From: Streptomyces sp. NBC_01775
Lineage (GTDB): Bacteria > Actinomycetota > Actinomycetes > Streptomycetales > Streptomycetaceae
Reading direction: 5' to 3'
NCBI RefSeq assembly: GCF_035917675.1
Contig: NZ_CP109104.1
Coordinates: forward strand, 6,138,001-6,202,000
DNA: 64,000 nt
The position numbers and the translations under genes were made by a program. Below are positions 43,079 to 53,377 of this stretch, piece by piece (positions within the stretch are counted from its first letter, which is position 1; every line of letters starts with the position of its first letter). A model generated the notes under the pieces. That model was not told where the DNA came from. It searched no databases and was given only the letters and a program-made list of their open reading frames with translations.

Positions 43079-44557
43079 CTAGACGCCGTGGTGGTTCTGC
43101 GGCCCGGTGGAGACCGCGGCCCTGCGGGCGGCTGCGGCGAGCCAGGGCCCGATGGAGCCGTCGTTGGTGAGGTCGGCGCGGTAGGCCAGCGCCGCGGTCA
43201 GGTAGCGGTGCTTTCTCCACATGTACCGCCATCTGAAACTGCGGTAGACCTTGTCGGGACAGGGGACGAGGCCGCCCCCGTCGCGGGCGCTCCACATGGT
43301 GAGGCGCCACCCTCCTCCCCCGTCGCCCAGGTACCCGTGTGCATCCTTGGCCGTCGCCGCGTCGGGGAACGCGAAGACCTGGACGGAGATGAGGACAGGG
43401 TTATCGGGCGTGGCCTCGGGACCGGGCTGCTCCGAGTAGACCGCGGCGACCAATTCGCTGCAGTCACGGCGCGTGAGTTCCTCGGTCAGCTCGCGGGGGC
43501 CCGCTTCACGGACCAGGCGGGTTTCCTCGGCGATCCGCGCGAACTCGATACTCAAGTCGTTGGTGAACCGCCGCGGCAGCAGGGCGTCCGCGGTGAACGG
43601 CGTCTCGTCGGTGGAGGCGCGGTTCCAGGAATCGGGAGAGGCCGGCCGAGGTGCGCGCGGCGTGACGTCCATCAGGCGGGTGCGCGGGGTCGGGGGCATT
43701 GCCGCGGTGGGAGCTTCCGCTGCCGCGCACGACACCAGGAGTGCCTGTAGCCGCTCCTGGACGTGCTGTGCCGACTGGGGGCGCTGGCCGGGATCGCGCT
43801 CCAGTAGTCCGGCGACGAGCGCGGTCACCTCCGGCGGCAGGCCGGGGCGGAACGCGTCGAGGGACGGGGCATCCTCGTCGAGCTTGCGCCGCACGACCGC
43901 GAGGCTGTTGTGCCCGGTGAAGGGCGCCCGGCCGGCGAGCATCGCGAAGAGCATCCCACCGAGTGCGTACAGGTCGGAGCGCTCGTCGCCGCGCTCCGTG
44001 AGGAACTGCTCCGGTGCGCCGAACTCCGGCGTTCCGGCCGGGGTCAGTTGGGAGGAGCGCGCCACGGTGAACGCGGCCTGGACGAACCCGGCGATCCCGA
44101 AGTCGATGACCTTCACCAGCCCGTCGCCGGTGAGGATGACGTTGTGGGGCTTGATGTCGTAGTGGATGACCTGGGCCCGGTGGGCGGCCTCCAGCGCGGC
44201 GCAGACGCCGCTGGCGATGGCCACGGCACGCGTCAGAGGGAAGGGACTCTCAGCCTGGAGACGCGCTGTGAGCGTCTGGCCGTCCACCTTCTCCATGACC
44301 AGGAACAACACGTCGTCGTGGATGCCCCGGTCGTACAGGGCGGCGACGTTGGGGTGGACGATCTGGGCAGCGGCGACCGCCTCGCGCTCGAACCGCCGGG
44401 GCAGGTCAGCCTGAGCAATCCCGTCGAGATCCAGCAGCTTGAGCGCGACCTCACGGTGGAGCACGCGATCCCGCGCGGCCCACACCTCGCCCATGCCACC
44501 CCGGCCCAGACGGCCGATCAGCTCGTAACGGTCCGCGATCAGCTTTCCCCGCTCCAC
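43079..44557 (-). CDS. Soluble Hanks-type Ser/Thr protein kinase with C-terminal domain
   Basis: This 492-residue protein starts at GTG 44557 (ERGKLIADRYELIGRLGRGG). The kinase domain (residues 1-270) has the Gly loop LGRGGMGEVW, VALKLLD, the catalytic loop VIHYDIKPHNVIL (HYD replaces HRD) and DFGIAGF. A Pro/Ala linker follows, then a folded domain of about 170 residues with AAVYSEQPGPEATPDNPVLI and YLGDGGGGWRLTMWSARDGG. There is no membrane helix, so, unlike PknB-type receptors, it is cytoplasmic. It is flanked by IS remains. The substrate and signal are unknown. Confidence 0.88.
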   Translation of the reverse strand: MERGKLIADRYELIGRLGRGGMGEVWAARDRVLHREVALKLLDLDGIAQADLPRRFEREAVAAAQIVHPNVAALYDRGIHDDVLFLVMEKVDGQTLTARLQAESPFPLTRAVAIASGVCAALEAAHRAQVIHYDIKPHNVILTGDGLVKVIDFGIAGFVQAAFTVARSSQLTPAGTPEFGAPEQFLTERGDERSDLYALGGMLFAMLAGRAPFTGHNSLAVVRRKLDEDAPSLDAFRPGLPPEVTALVAGLLERDPGQRPQSAQHVQERLQALLVSCAAAEAPTAAMPPTPRTRLMDVTPRAPRPASPDSWNRASTDETPFTADALLPRRFTNDLSIEFARIAEETRLVREAGPRELTEELTRRDCSELVAAVYSEQPGPEATPDNPVLISVQVFAFPDAATAKDAHGYLGDGGGGWRLTMWSARDGGGLVPCPDKVYRSFRWRYMWRKHRYLTAALAYRADLTNDGSIGPWLAAAARRAAVSTGPQNHHGV

Positions 44558-44699
44558 GGGGCCAGCATACGAGACGCCTCCACACCTGCGAAGACGGCGG
44601 GTGCAGCGGCCGCCACACCGTCTCTCCAGCCTCCTCGGCGCACACACGGGTTAGTCCTGGTGACGATGCCGGTGAGACCTCAGCCGACCAGGCCGCCCA

Positions 44700-44848
44700 C
44701 CGCAGGCGGCGCGGCAGCCGGGGCGGCAGACCACCCGCCTTCGACCGCGAGGCCTACAAGCAGCGCAACACCGTCGAACGATGCATCAGACACTGGCGCG
44801 GCCTCGCCACCCGATACGGCAAGACCGCAACGATCCAAACGAAAGTAT
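44700..44848 (+). pseudogene. C-terminal relic of an IS5-family transposase
   Basis: On the plus strand the frame reads GRPPAFDREAYKQRNTVERC followed by IRHWRGLATRYGKTATIQ. This matches the conserved C-terminal Glu region (YKQRNxVER...RxLATRYxK) of Streptomyces IS5-type transposases, but with a few residues missing and no upstream catalytic Asp pair. It ends where the IS481 element begins. The last 17 bases resemble a sequence at 43062. Confidence 0.6.
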
Positions 44849-45811
44849 CTAGATGTGTTGTTCGGGGAGGTTGGTGATGCGGCTGGCTGGGGTGTGGCCG
44901 CTGATTCCGGTGTGGGGTCGGTGGTAGTTGTACCAGTCCAGCCAGTCGGGGAAGGCTGCCTGTCGCTGGGCGTCTGAGGTATAGGGCTGGTGGTAGGCCC
45001 ATTCGTCGAGCAGGGTGCGGTGGAAGCGTTCGACCTTGCCGTTGGTCTGTGGGCGCCATGGTCGCGTCCAGCGGGGAGAGATGCCCAGCTCGTGGCAGGT
45101 CTGGCGCCAGGTGTTCTTGGTGTAGGCCCAGGCGTTGTCGGTCAGGACACGTTCGACGGTGACGCCTTGTCGGGCGAACCATGCCGTGGCCCGTTGGAGG
45201 AAGTCCGCGCAAGTCGGGGCCGTCTCGTCGGGCAGGTCTTCGGTGTAGGCCAGGCGGGAGTGGTCATCGAGCGCGGTGTGGAGGTAGGCGTATCCCATGC
45301 CGTGGCGACGGTCCTTGTTCGGGCTGCCCGCGGCCCGGCCGAGGACTTTGTGGCCGCCGCCGTCGGGGATGCGGCCGAGTTTCTTGACGTCGACGTGGAT
45401 CAGCTCGCCGGGGCGGGAGCGCTCGTAGCGGCGGACGGGTTCACCGGTGGCCCGGTCGAGGACGGCCAGGGCGGGCGAGTCGTGACGTTGGAGGATGCGG
45501 TGGGCGGTGGAGGCGGCGACGCCGGTCCGTGCGGCCAGGCGCAGCGGGCCGATCCGGTGCTCGCGCCGCATCCGAAGCACGCGGGCCTCCTTATGAGGCG
45601 GTGTCTGCCAGGGGCAGCGGGCAGGGCGGCTGGAGCGGTCGTACATGCCCGTCTCGCCGTGCCGGCGGTAGCGGCCGGCCCAGCGGGCGGCGGTGGTGTG
45701 GCTGACCTGGAAGCGCTCGGCCGCCCTGCGTACCGGCCAGCCGTCCTCGACGACACACCTGGCCAGACGCAGCCGACCGGTCGGCGTCAACGGGGCGTTA
45801 CGGTGGATCAC
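44849..45811 (-). mobile_element. IS481-family transposase (apparently intact)
   Basis: This 320-residue transposase starts at GTG 45811 preceded by GGAGG. The HTH segment (ERFQVSHTTAARWAGRYRRH) is followed by an rve core with Asp in LIHVDVKKLGRI, Asp in RVLTDNAWAY and Glu in TNGKVERFHRTLL, so the DDE triad is complete. The element interrupts a recombinase gene on its right and abuts an IS5 relic on its left. Terminal inverted repeats were not identified by eye, so its exact ends are uncertain. Confidence 0.88.
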
Positions 45812-45899
45812 GAGGGCCTCCTGCACTCGGCGGTAGATGTCGCAATCCACACCGAGCCAGAAGGCCCTCACCTCGTTCAAGCACCCACCACGGGCGTGT

Positions 45900-47311
45900 C
45901 ACCCGTCACCAACGTCCCGGGACAACACAGCGGGCGCTTCGATGTTCTGCTGGTCTACCGGGTGGACCGGCTTTCCCGCTCCCTCCGGGGCCTGGTCGAG
46001 ATCCTGGACCGGCTCGATGCCGGGGGCACCGCCTTCCGGTCGGCCACGGAGCCATTCGACACCTCGACACCGGTCGGGCGCATGCTGGTCCAGATGCTCG
46101 GAGTCTTCGCTCAGTTCGAACGCGAAACCATCATCGACCGCGTCATCAACGGCATGGAGCGCAAGGCCGCCCGAGGGCAGTGGTGTGGCGGTTATCGCCC
46201 CTTCGGCTACGAGTTGGACCGGGCCACCGGCAAACTCGTGCCGGTTGACGAAGAGGCGAAGCTCGTAGCCGTGATCTTCCGGATGTACGTCGAGGAGCGC
46301 CTGGGAACCAGGGCACTGGCTGCCGAACTCAATCGGCGCGGGCTGCGGACCAAGAGCGGGAAACGGTGGAGCGGGCAGAGCGTCATGGTCGTCCTGCGCA
46401 ACCGCGCCTACCTGGGGGAGGTCTACTACCGGGGCGTATGGCACCGCGCGACGGATCACCACCAGCCGATCCTGGAAGACCCCAGCCTGTTCGACCGGGC
46501 ACAGAAGATCATCGAGGCGCGGGGAAGTGAATACTCCCGCCGGGCCTCCAACAGCAGCAGTTATCTCCTTGCCGGGCGGGTGATCTGTGCCGCCTGCCAG
46601 CAGCGATATATCGGAACGGCCGCCGCTGGCAACAAACATCGCTACCGCTACTACACGTGCTATAGCGCGAACCGGTATGGAAGGGACAGGTGCGGTAGTG
46701 ACCGTCTCCCGGCTGACCAGCTAGAGGCAGCGGTCCTCGACCGACTGCTGGAGGTGCTCGCCGACAGTGACCTCATCGCCCGTGCAGTGGAGCAGGTGGC
46801 GCGGCACCGGGAGGAGAGCGACAAGCATCTGCGTGCCGAGCTTGCTGCCGTGGCCGGTGATGTCGCGAAAGCAGAAGAGAGCATCGATCGTTACCTGACC
46901 GCCTTCGAAGCGGGTGCGCTGCCGCAGAGTACCTGCGGGCCACGGGTACAGGCACTCGCGGACAAGGTAGCTCAGCTCAGGGGGCGTGCCGACGAACTCC
47001 GGGGGCTGCTGGCACGTGAGAACCGGGCTGTCCCCGAAGATGCCGAGCTGGAGAAGCTCAGGGGTGCCGTTACGGAAGCAGTCGCGGGTGGTACCCCCGC
47101 CGTGGTCAAGACACTGATCGAGGCCCTCGTCCACGATGTGACGGTATGGGGCCGTGAGCGGATCGTTCCCACGTTCCGGCTTCCGGACCCACCGGGTCCG
47201 ACAGTCCAACCGGGCGACGCGACAAAAGTTCGCGCACTGCCCGGCTCGGTGCCCCCGGCAGGACTCGAACCTGCGGCCAAGCGCTTAGAAGGCGCCTGCT
47301 CTATCCACTGA
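45900..47311 (+). pseudogene. Large serine recombinase, N-terminus lost
   Basis: The resolvase core begins abruptly at GRFDVLLVYRVDRLSRSLRG; the first 60 or so residues, with the catalytic Ser and the YxRVS start, are missing because the IS481 element lies there. The remaining part is complete: EPFDTSTPVGRMLVQMLGVF, AQFERETIIDRVING, a recombinase domain (YGYEL-type, WCGGYRPFGYELDR), a zinc ribbon (VICAACQQRY ... CYSANRYGRDRCGS) and a coiled coil. The frame runs into the tRNA-Arg gene and stops there (PPAGLEPAAKRL), as when an att site lies at the gene end. The element is probably no longer mobile by itself. Confidence 0.8.
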
Positions 47312-47322
47312 GCTACGGGGGC
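47250..47322 (-). tRNA. tRNA-Arg (anticodon UCU)
   Basis: On the minus strand the 73-nt molecule starts GCCCCCGTAGCTCAGTGG, has the anticodon loop CTTCTAA (anticodon TCT) between GGCGC and GCGCT, the T-arm GCAGGTTCGAGTCCTGC and the acceptor strand CGGGGGC plus discriminator A. CCA is not encoded (ACCG follows). The recombinase frame reads through its 3' half on the plus strand, so it is the probable integration site of the element to the left. Confidence 0.95.
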
Positions 47323-47608
47323 CAGTCTCCGTCGCGGGCGGGCTCGCTCGCCCCCGAAGTGACCATGGCGGGGTCAAGGATAGGGGGCCGTGGGGCTCGT
47401 CCTGTTCGCTTCACGTCCGCGACGCCATGTGGAGGTTCAGTGAAGCGGTCCCGATAATCGCAGGCGGGTGCGATTTCTGCAGCGCTTTTGGCGCTGAGAG
47501 GTGCGGGTGTTGCTCAGTCGTTATGGGTGCGGCGGGGTTGCAGGTGGGTCATGGGGGGTGAATGGGGTCATTGCCTGCCGAAAGTGACCATTTTCGGCAG
47601 GATCAACC
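47323..47608. other. Intergenic region between tRNA-Arg and GTPase genes
   Basis: No gene is seen. It holds the tRNA promoter on the minus strand (a TTGACC box at about 47376-47381) and the leader of the GTPase operon. AAGTGACCAT occurs twice, at about 47356 and 47582. The strong inverted repeat 47574-47601 is listed separately. Confidence 0.5.
47574..47601 (+). promoter_or_regulatory. Inverted repeat CCTGCCGAAA-N8-TTTCGGCAGG over the GTPase ribosome site
   Basis: A perfect 10-bp inverted repeat with an 8-nt centre ends 8 bp before GTG 47609. Its right arm contains the AGGA of the likely ribosome-binding site. As RNA it would sequester that site; as DNA it looks like an operator. Confidence 0.7.
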
Positions 47609-49636
47609 GTGAATACACTTCAAAAGTGCCGCAAAATTGGGCATTCTGCACATGTGGCGATCTTGGACGTACGGCCTGAACTGCTCGACTCGCTCACGGC
47701 ACTGCGTGAGCGGGTTGCCGCCGCGCGCTTTCCGCTGCCGCTGCCAGGCGCTGAACGCGCCCGCCGCTCCCGGGCTGAGCTGCTCGCGCAGCTCGACGAT
47801 TACCTCCTCCCGCGTGTACGGACCCCCGAAGCGCCGCTGCTCGCGGTGATCGGCGGCTCGACGGGCGCGGGCAAGTCGACGCTCGTGAACTCGCTCGTGG
47901 GGCGCAGGGTCAGCGAGGCGGGGGTGCTGCGGCCCACGACACGCACCCCGGTGCTCGTCTGCCATCCGGATGACCGCTCCTGGTTCGTGGGCCAGCGTGT
48001 GCTGCCCCGGCTGGAGCGCGTGTGGGTTCCCCGCCAGGACACACCCGGCCCCCACGACGCGACCGGCTTGGGCGGCTCCATGGGCGTGGGCGGCAGCTTC
48101 GGCTTCGGCTTCGGCGGCGACACCGGCATGGGACCACCGCGGCCCGGCGAACCCGGAACGGACCCGCTGCGGGGGGACGACGAGCGCTATCCGCAACGCG
48201 GTGTGCATTCCTCCGGGCACTCCTCCGGGCACTCCTTCGGATACTCCTCCTCTTCGTACTCCCCCTCTCCGTATTCCTGTCCGTCCCGCTGCCCGGACCC
48301 GTATTCGCACCATCAACCGGATGAAGCGAGATCCGGGCCCCGCGCGGGCACCCGTCCGGAGGAGGACGAAAAAGAGGACGGAGGCGTTGGGCTGCGTCTT
48401 GAGACGGACGCGGGGATGCCACGCGGCCTCGCCCTCCTCGACGCGCCCGACATCGACTCCCTTGTCGCGCGCAACCGGGACCTGGCGGCAGAACTGATCT
48501 GCGCCGCCGACATCTGGGTCCTGGTCACCACGGCCGCCCGCTACGGCGACGCCGTGCCCTGGCACCTGCTGCGGACCGCCAAGGAGTACGACGTCACGCT
48601 CGCCACCGTCCTGGACCGGGTGCCACACCAGATGGCGGCCGAGGTGGCGGGCCAGTACGGCGTACTCCTGGAGCGCGAGGGCCTCGGCCAGGTACCGCGC
48701 TTCACCATTCCGGAGCTGCCGGAATCCGCCGGCGGCTCGGGACTGCTGCCCGTCTCCGCCGTCTGCGGGCTGCGCGACTGGCTGGAGCGGTGCGCGAGCG
48801 ACCCCGTGGCACGGGAGGCGGCGGCCGGCAGGACCGCCGCCGGAGCGCTCCGCTCGCTGCGCTCCCGTGTCGCCTCGCTCGCCGGGGCGTCGGCCGCGCA
48901 GTACGCGGCGGCCCTGCGGCTCACCCAGCAGGTCGAGACGGCCTACGAGAGCGCCACAGCCCGGCTGCACGCCCGTATCGCCGCCGGAGAGCTGCTGGCG
49001 GGCGACGCGGCTGCACACTGGCGCGGCTTCCCCACCGACAGCGGTGGCGAAGAACTGTTCGACGCCTTCACCGAGGGACTGACCGCTCTGCTGTCCGGCG
49101 CCGTCGCCGCCGCCGACGAACGGATCATCGAGGAACGCCGCGCCGGACCCGAACTGGTGCCGGGCCTGCCTCCGGTGGCCGGCGCGGGCGGCGAAGAGGA
49201 ACGGGGACGCATCGGCGTACTCGTACGCCGGTGGCGCCGCTGCGTCGAGGAACTTGCCGACGAGGAGGTATGCGCCGCCGGCCGTGCCGTCTCACCGGAT
49301 GGTGAGACAGAACACGTCGTCGGCCTTCTCGCCGCCGTTCTCCTGGGCGGACGGCGCGTGGTGGGCGCCGCGGCAGCGCTGACCGAACTGCTCGGCGAAG
49401 AGAGCGCCCAGGGGCTGCGCGAGCAGTGCACGGCGCTGTTGAACGGCTGTGTGGAGCGCGTCCTGGACGGCGAGCGCGACCGTCGCCTCGCCCCGCTGGA
49501 CGCGCTGGACGCGGGCCCGGAACCACAGATGGAGCTGGTGGCCGCGTTCTCCGCGCTGAGCAAGGCGGAGGCGGCCGGTGAATTCCCGCCGACGCGCGCG
49601 GCGCGCGGCCTGCAAAGCGTGCACAGGGAGAGGTGA
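47609..49636 (+). CDS. Dynamin/Era-like GTPase with low-complexity insert
   Basis: This 675-residue P-loop GTPase has G1 [17 protein letters not shown] (about residue 82) and [13 protein letters not shown] downstream. A Gly/Ser/Tyr-rich insertion (residues 150-260, including [19 protein letters not shown]) separates this from the rest of the G domain, DAPDIDSL (G3-like) and [20 protein letters not shown]. The C-terminal half is helical. GTG 47609 has AGGA upstream; GTG 47654 ([12 protein letters not shown]) is the more usual family start. Its stop overlaps the next GTPase gene (GTGA). The pair resembles the tandem dynamin-type genes of Streptomyces; a role in septation is possible but not shown. 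Confidence 0.82.
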   Translation: MNTLQKCRKIGHSAHVAILDVRPELLDSLTALRERVAAARFPLPLPGAERARRSRAELLAQLDDYLLPRVRTPEAPLLAVIGGSTGAGKSTLVNSLVGRRVSEAGVLRPTTRTPVLVCHPDDRSWFVGQRVLPRLERVWVPRQDTPGPHDATGLGGSMGVGGSFGFGFGGDTGMGPPRPGEPGTDPLRGDDERYPQRGVHSSGHSSGHSFGYSSSSYSPSPYSCPSRCPDPYSHHQPDEARSGPRAGTRPEEDEKEDGGVGLRLETDAGMPRGLALLDAPDIDSLVARNRDLAAELICAADIWVLVTTAARYGDAVPWHLLRTAKEYDVTLATVLDRVPHQMAAEVAGQYGVLLEREGLGQVPRFTIPELPESAGGSGLLPVSAVCGLRDWLERCASDPVAREAAAGRTAAGALRSLRSRVASLAGASAAQYAAALRLTQQVETAYESATARLHARIAAGELLAGDAAAHWRGFPTDSGGEELFDAFTEGLTALLSGAVAAADERIIEERRAGPELVPGLPPVAGAGGEEERGRIGVLVRRWRRCVEELADEEVCAAGRAVSPDGETEHVVGLLAAVLLGGRRVVGAAAALTELLGEESAQGLREQCTALLNGCVERVLDGERDRRLAPLDALDAGPEPQMELVAAFSALSKAEAAGEFPPTRAARGLQSVHRER

Positions 49637-52600
49637 CCGGGGTGGCTTCCACCGAGGCCGGAGTGGACGAGACGTCCGAGGAACGGCGGGAGGCCCGCCG
49701 CGAGCGGGATGCTTCGTCGCACGTGCGGAAGGGCGCGTATGCATGGGATGGCGCGCCCGCACCGGAGGGTGCGTACGCACGGGATGACGCGCACGCGTTG
49801 GGCCACGCGGACGCGCCGGACGACGCGCGCGTACGAGATGGCGGGGCCGCGCCGGATGGCGCGAGTGCCCCCGCCGGCCCGGCAGGGTCGGACGACGTGA
49901 AGACGGAGGCCGAGCGCACCGAGCCGTGCGCGAGCCTCGATCGGCCCGAGCGATCCGCATGCCCCGGGAGCGCCGAACACCGCGAACGCCCCGAGGGCCC
50001 CGAACGCCCCGAGGGCCCCGAACATCCCGAGCGGTTCGCACGCGCCGAGAGCACCGAGCGGTTCGAGCGGTCTGCATGCGTCGGGAGCGCCGAGCGGTAC
50101 GCGAGCCCCGAACGGCCTGAACGCACCGAGCAGTCCGAGCGCCCTGAACGGGCCGAGCGCGCCAGGAGCACCGAGCAGTTCGAGAGCACTGAGCGGTCCG
50201 AGCGCGCCGAACCCACCGGGCGCCCCGAACACCCGGAGCGCCCCGAACACCCCGAGTGGTTCGGGCGCCCCGAGCCCACTGAGCGGTCCGAGCCCACTGG
50301 GGAGCGGTTCGAGCCCACCGAGCGGTCCGAACGTCCTGAACCCATCGAGTGCTCCGAACGCGCAGGGAGCCCCGAGCGGTCCGAACGCGCCGAGTGGACC
50401 GAGCAGACCGAGGAGGGGGCCCAGGAGGTCCGCCTGGGCGGCTCATCGGAGGATGCGAAAGAAGGGCCGGACGCCTCCGGGGACGAGCCCGAGCCGGAGG
50501 TGACGCACACTCGCGCCGCCGAGCCGGACGTTCCGTGGGGAGACGGGCTGATCGCCCGCCGCGCGCCTGCCGAGCGCGTACGGAATGCCGAGTATCCGGT
50601 GCGCGGGGAGCACCCGGACCCCGGCCACGGTTACGCCCCTTCCGGAGGGCACGACTCCGTCCCGTACGACCATCCGTACGCGCACGATCCGGATGCCCCT
50701 CCCGCTGTGAACGCCCACCAACCAGATGCGCCCGCTCTGGATGCGCCTGCTCTAGATGCCCCTGCCCTGGACACGCCGGCCCTGGGCACCCGTGCTCTGG
50801 ACACGCCGGCCCTGGACACGCCCGCCCTGGGCACGCCTGCTCTGGACAAGCCCGTCCTGGGCACGCACGCTCTGGACGAGCCCATCCCCGGCGCGCACGT
50901 TCTGGACTCGCCCAGGGCTGAACCGGCCCTGACGGAGCCGGTATCCGGATGGCCGCCGCAAGCCGGTGCCAGGAGGCACGTCGAACCGCCGAACGAGGCC
51001 CCGCACCACCCCATGAGCGTTGGCGAAAGCTGGTGGGTGGCGTCCGAGGTCTACGACCAGCGGGCCGACGCCGACTGGCTCGCCGGGGACACGGGCAAGG
51101 GCAACCCCAAGGGCGCCGGCAGGGTCCCGGGGAACTCCGGGACCGGCCCACACGAAAGCGGCGCACCGGATGAAGGCACTTCCGTTCCCGAAGCCGCGGA
51201 CGAAGCGCTGCACCAGCGCCTGGGAGCGCTGCGCGAACTGATCGGGCTCTCCCGCACCCGGCTGGACGTCGAGATGCTCGCGGAGGCCGGGCGGGTGCTC
51301 GACGAAGCGGTCGCGCGCCAGAGCCTGCCCAGCGCGTACACGACCGTCGCGCTCGCGGGCGCCACGGGCAGCGGCAAGTCCTCGCTGTTCAACTCGCTGA
51401 CGGGGGCCTGGTTCGCGGAGGTGGGCGTGCGACGTCCCACCACGGCCGCGCCTGTCGCGTGCACCTGGGAGGTGGAGGACGAGGACGGCGCCGACGGGCT
51501 CCTCGACCGGCTCGGCATCCCGCGGCACGCGCGTCACCGTGCGCGCGACGACACCTTCGGCGGGATGGTGCTGATCGACCTGCCGGACCACGACTCCGTC
51601 GCCCCCGGTCATCGCGAACAGGTCGACCGGATGCTGGAACTTGTCGACGCGGTGGTGTGGGTCGTCGACCCCGAGAAGTACGCGGACGCCGTCCTGCACG
51701 AGCGCTATCTGCGGCGTCTCGCGGGACACGCGGAGGTGACGTTCGTCGTGCTCAACCAGACCGACCGGCTCACCCGCGACGCCGTCGACGCGGTCCTGGA
51801 AGACCTGCGACGCCTCCTGGACGAGGACGGGATGGCGCTCGGCGAGCACGGCGAGCCCGGAGCCGCCGTACTGGCCGCCTCCGCGCTCACGGAGGAGGGC
51901 GTCGGCCAGCTGCGCGAGGAACTGGGCGAGTTCATCAGCGGACGCCGGGCCTCCGTACTGCGGCTCAGCGCCGACCTGGACGGGGCGATGGAGCGCCTCC
52001 GCCCCGTGTACGCGGATCCCGGGCCCAGCGTGGCGCACGGCCCGGTGGGGCTGACGGAGATCACGCGCCAGGACTTCGAGGACCGCCTCGCCCTCGCCGT
52101 GGGCGCTGCCGCCGTCGGCCACGCCGCCGAACGCGCCTGGCTGCGGCGGGCGAAGAAGGCATCCGGCACACCCTGGGTCCGGATGCTGCGCTGGTACGTG
52201 AACCGGGTCACGCCGGAGTCGGATACACCTTCCCAGGACGGCCCTTCGCAGTCGGGCAGCCCCGAGCCGCGCCCGTACGAGAGCCTGCAACAGCCGCTCG
52301 CCGCACGCCCTGTGGTGGCCCAGGCCGTGCGGGAACTGGCGGACGCCGCGGCCTACGGCTTGCCGGGACCCTGGGCGCGCACCGTTCGGGACGCGGCGCG
52401 GCGCGGCGCGGCGGGTCTGCCGGAAGCGCTGGACAAGATCATGGAGGAGCGCGCCGGGCCCCTCACCGCCATCTGGAGAGGCGGCGCCACGCCCGGGCGG
52501 AGCGCTCTGGCCGGGTCCGAAGGGCCCAACGCCCCCGGTGACGGCGTCGACTCCGGTGATGCCGACGGCTCTCGCGATGCTGTCGGCCCCGGTGATTCCA

Positions 52601-53265
52601 GCGGCCTGGCCCAAGCGGACGGGAGCGGGGATCCGGAACCGGGAGACGAGCAACCCGCACGCGACGGCTCGGCTCGTGCCCCCGCGCGGGAGAGGAAGCG
52701 GGAGAGGAAGAGGACCGGTCGTGCACGGGCGTCGCGGCCCCCGTGGCACACGGCCGCTCTCGCGGGACAGTGGCTGCTGTTCACCCCTCAGGTGGCCGGT
52801 GCGCTCTGGCTGCTGACGATGATGATCACCGGTCGCGGGAGCAGCACGATGCTGGTGCCGTTCGCGGTCCTGGTGGCGGGCACCGTGGGTGGGCCGTTGC
52901 TCGCGTGGGGATGCCGGGCGGCGGCCCGCGGACCTGCGAGGACCTATGGGCTGGAAGAAGAGCGCAAGCTGCGGGAGTCGGCCGCGGCATGCGGCAGGAC
53001 GCGTGTGCTGGAGCCGGTGGCCGCCGAGCTGATGCGTTACCGCGAGGTGCGCGAGCAGTACGCGATCGCGGCGGGCGCGGTGGGGCGGGGAGCCGACGGT
53101 GCGGGCGGCGCGCCGGGGACGATGAGCACGCTCGACACTCTGGACGCGGCGGCTGTGCTGGGCCCGGCGGACGCGATGGACGCAATGGATCCGGCAGACG
53201 CGCTGGACGCCATTGACCTGGCGGACGGCGGGGCTCCGGTGGGGGTGGGTCACTCACGCGAGTGA
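49633..53265 (+). CDS. YfjP-type membrane GTPase with giant repetitive N-terminus
   Basis: This 1210-residue GTPase starts at GTG 49633, overlapping the previous stop. Residues about 90-270 are dozens of SER/PER/TER-type units (charged, disordered), and about 360-420 are [13 protein letters not shown] units. The G domain starts near residue 573: G1 [15 protein letters not shown]3 [10 protein letters not shown]4 LNQTDRLT. Two hydrophobic helices ([19 protein letters not shown] and [20 protein letters not shown], about 1040-1100) anchor it in the membrane. It probably works with the upstream GTPase. The repeats vary in length and would evolve fast. Confidence 0.85.
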   Translation: MTGVASTEAGVDETSEERREARRERDASSHVRKGAYAWDGAPAPEGAYARDDAHALGHADAPDDARVRDGGAAPDGASAPAGPAGSDDVKTEAERTEPCASLDRPERSACPGSAEHRERPEGPERPEGPEHPERFARAESTERFERSACVGSAERYASPERPERTEQSERPERAERARSTEQFESTERSERAEPTGRPEHPERPEHPEWFGRPEPTERSEPTGERFEPTERSERPEPIECSERAGSPERSERAEWTEQTEEGAQEVRLGGSSEDAKEGPDASGDEPEPEVTHTRAAEPDVPWGDGLIARRAPAERVRNAEYPVRGEHPDPGHGYAPSGGHDSVPYDHPYAHDPDAPPAVNAHQPDAPALDAPALDAPALDTPALGTRALDTPALDTPALGTPALDKPVLGTHALDEPIPGAHVLDSPRAEPALTEPVSGWPPQAGARRHVEPPNEAPHHPMSVGESWWVASEVYDQRADADWLAGDTGKGNPKGAGRVPGNSGTGPHESGAPDEGTSVPEAADEALHQRLGALRELIGLSRTRLDVEMLAEAGRVLDEAVARQSLPSAYTTVALAGATGSGKSSLFNSLTGAWFAEVGVRRPTTAAPVACTWEVEDEDGADGLLDRLGIPRHARHRARDDTFGGMVLIDLPDHDSVAPGHREQVDRMLELVDAVVWVVDPEKYADAVLHERYLRRLAGHAEVTFVVLNQTDRLTRDAVDAVLEDLRRLLDEDGMALGEHGEPGAAVLAASALTEEGVGQLREELGEFISGRRASVLRLSADLDGAMERLRPVYADPGPSVAHGPVGLTEITRQDFEDRLALAVGAAAVGHAAERAWLRRAKKASGTPWVRMLRWYVNRVTPESDTPSQDGPSQSGSPEPRPYESLQQPLAARPVVAQAVRELADAAAYGLPGPWARTVRDAARRGAAGLPEALDKIMEERAGPLTAIWRGGATPGRSALAGSEGPNAPGDGVDSGDADGSRDAVGPGDSSGLAQADGSGDPEPGDEQPARDGSARAPARERKRERKRTGRARASRPPWHTAALAGQWLLFTPQVAGALWLLTMMITGRGSSTMLVPFAVLVAGTVGGPLLAWGCRAAARGPARTYGLEEERKLRESAAACGRTRVLEPVAAELMRYREVREQYAIAAGAVGRGADGAGGAPGTMSTLDTLDAAAVLGPADAMDAMDPADALDAIDLADGGAPVGVGHSRE

Positions 53266-53377
53266 TGGAGTTGTCCACAACTGCCGGGTAATCCCCAGAT
53301 CTGAAGCCGTTTCCCTGCGGCTCCGTCGCGGCCCGCATGCTGGGTCACGAAGGCACGGAGCCCAGGGGGTGGTTCGC

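Noticed and set aside
47230..47311. Coding end of the recombinase in VPPAGLEPA-type residues
   Set aside because: These residues are the tRNA-Arg gene read in another frame. Kept only as evidence for the position of the tRNA.
47609..49636. Identification as the sporulation dynamins DynA/DynB
   Set aside because: The pairing and membrane anchor fit, but I cannot verify orthology from the sequence alone, so no gene symbol was given.
49125..53253. Long minus-strand frames opposite the GTPase genes
   Set aside because: Ser/Arg-rich antisense of the repetitive GTPase regions; G motifs are in the plus frame.
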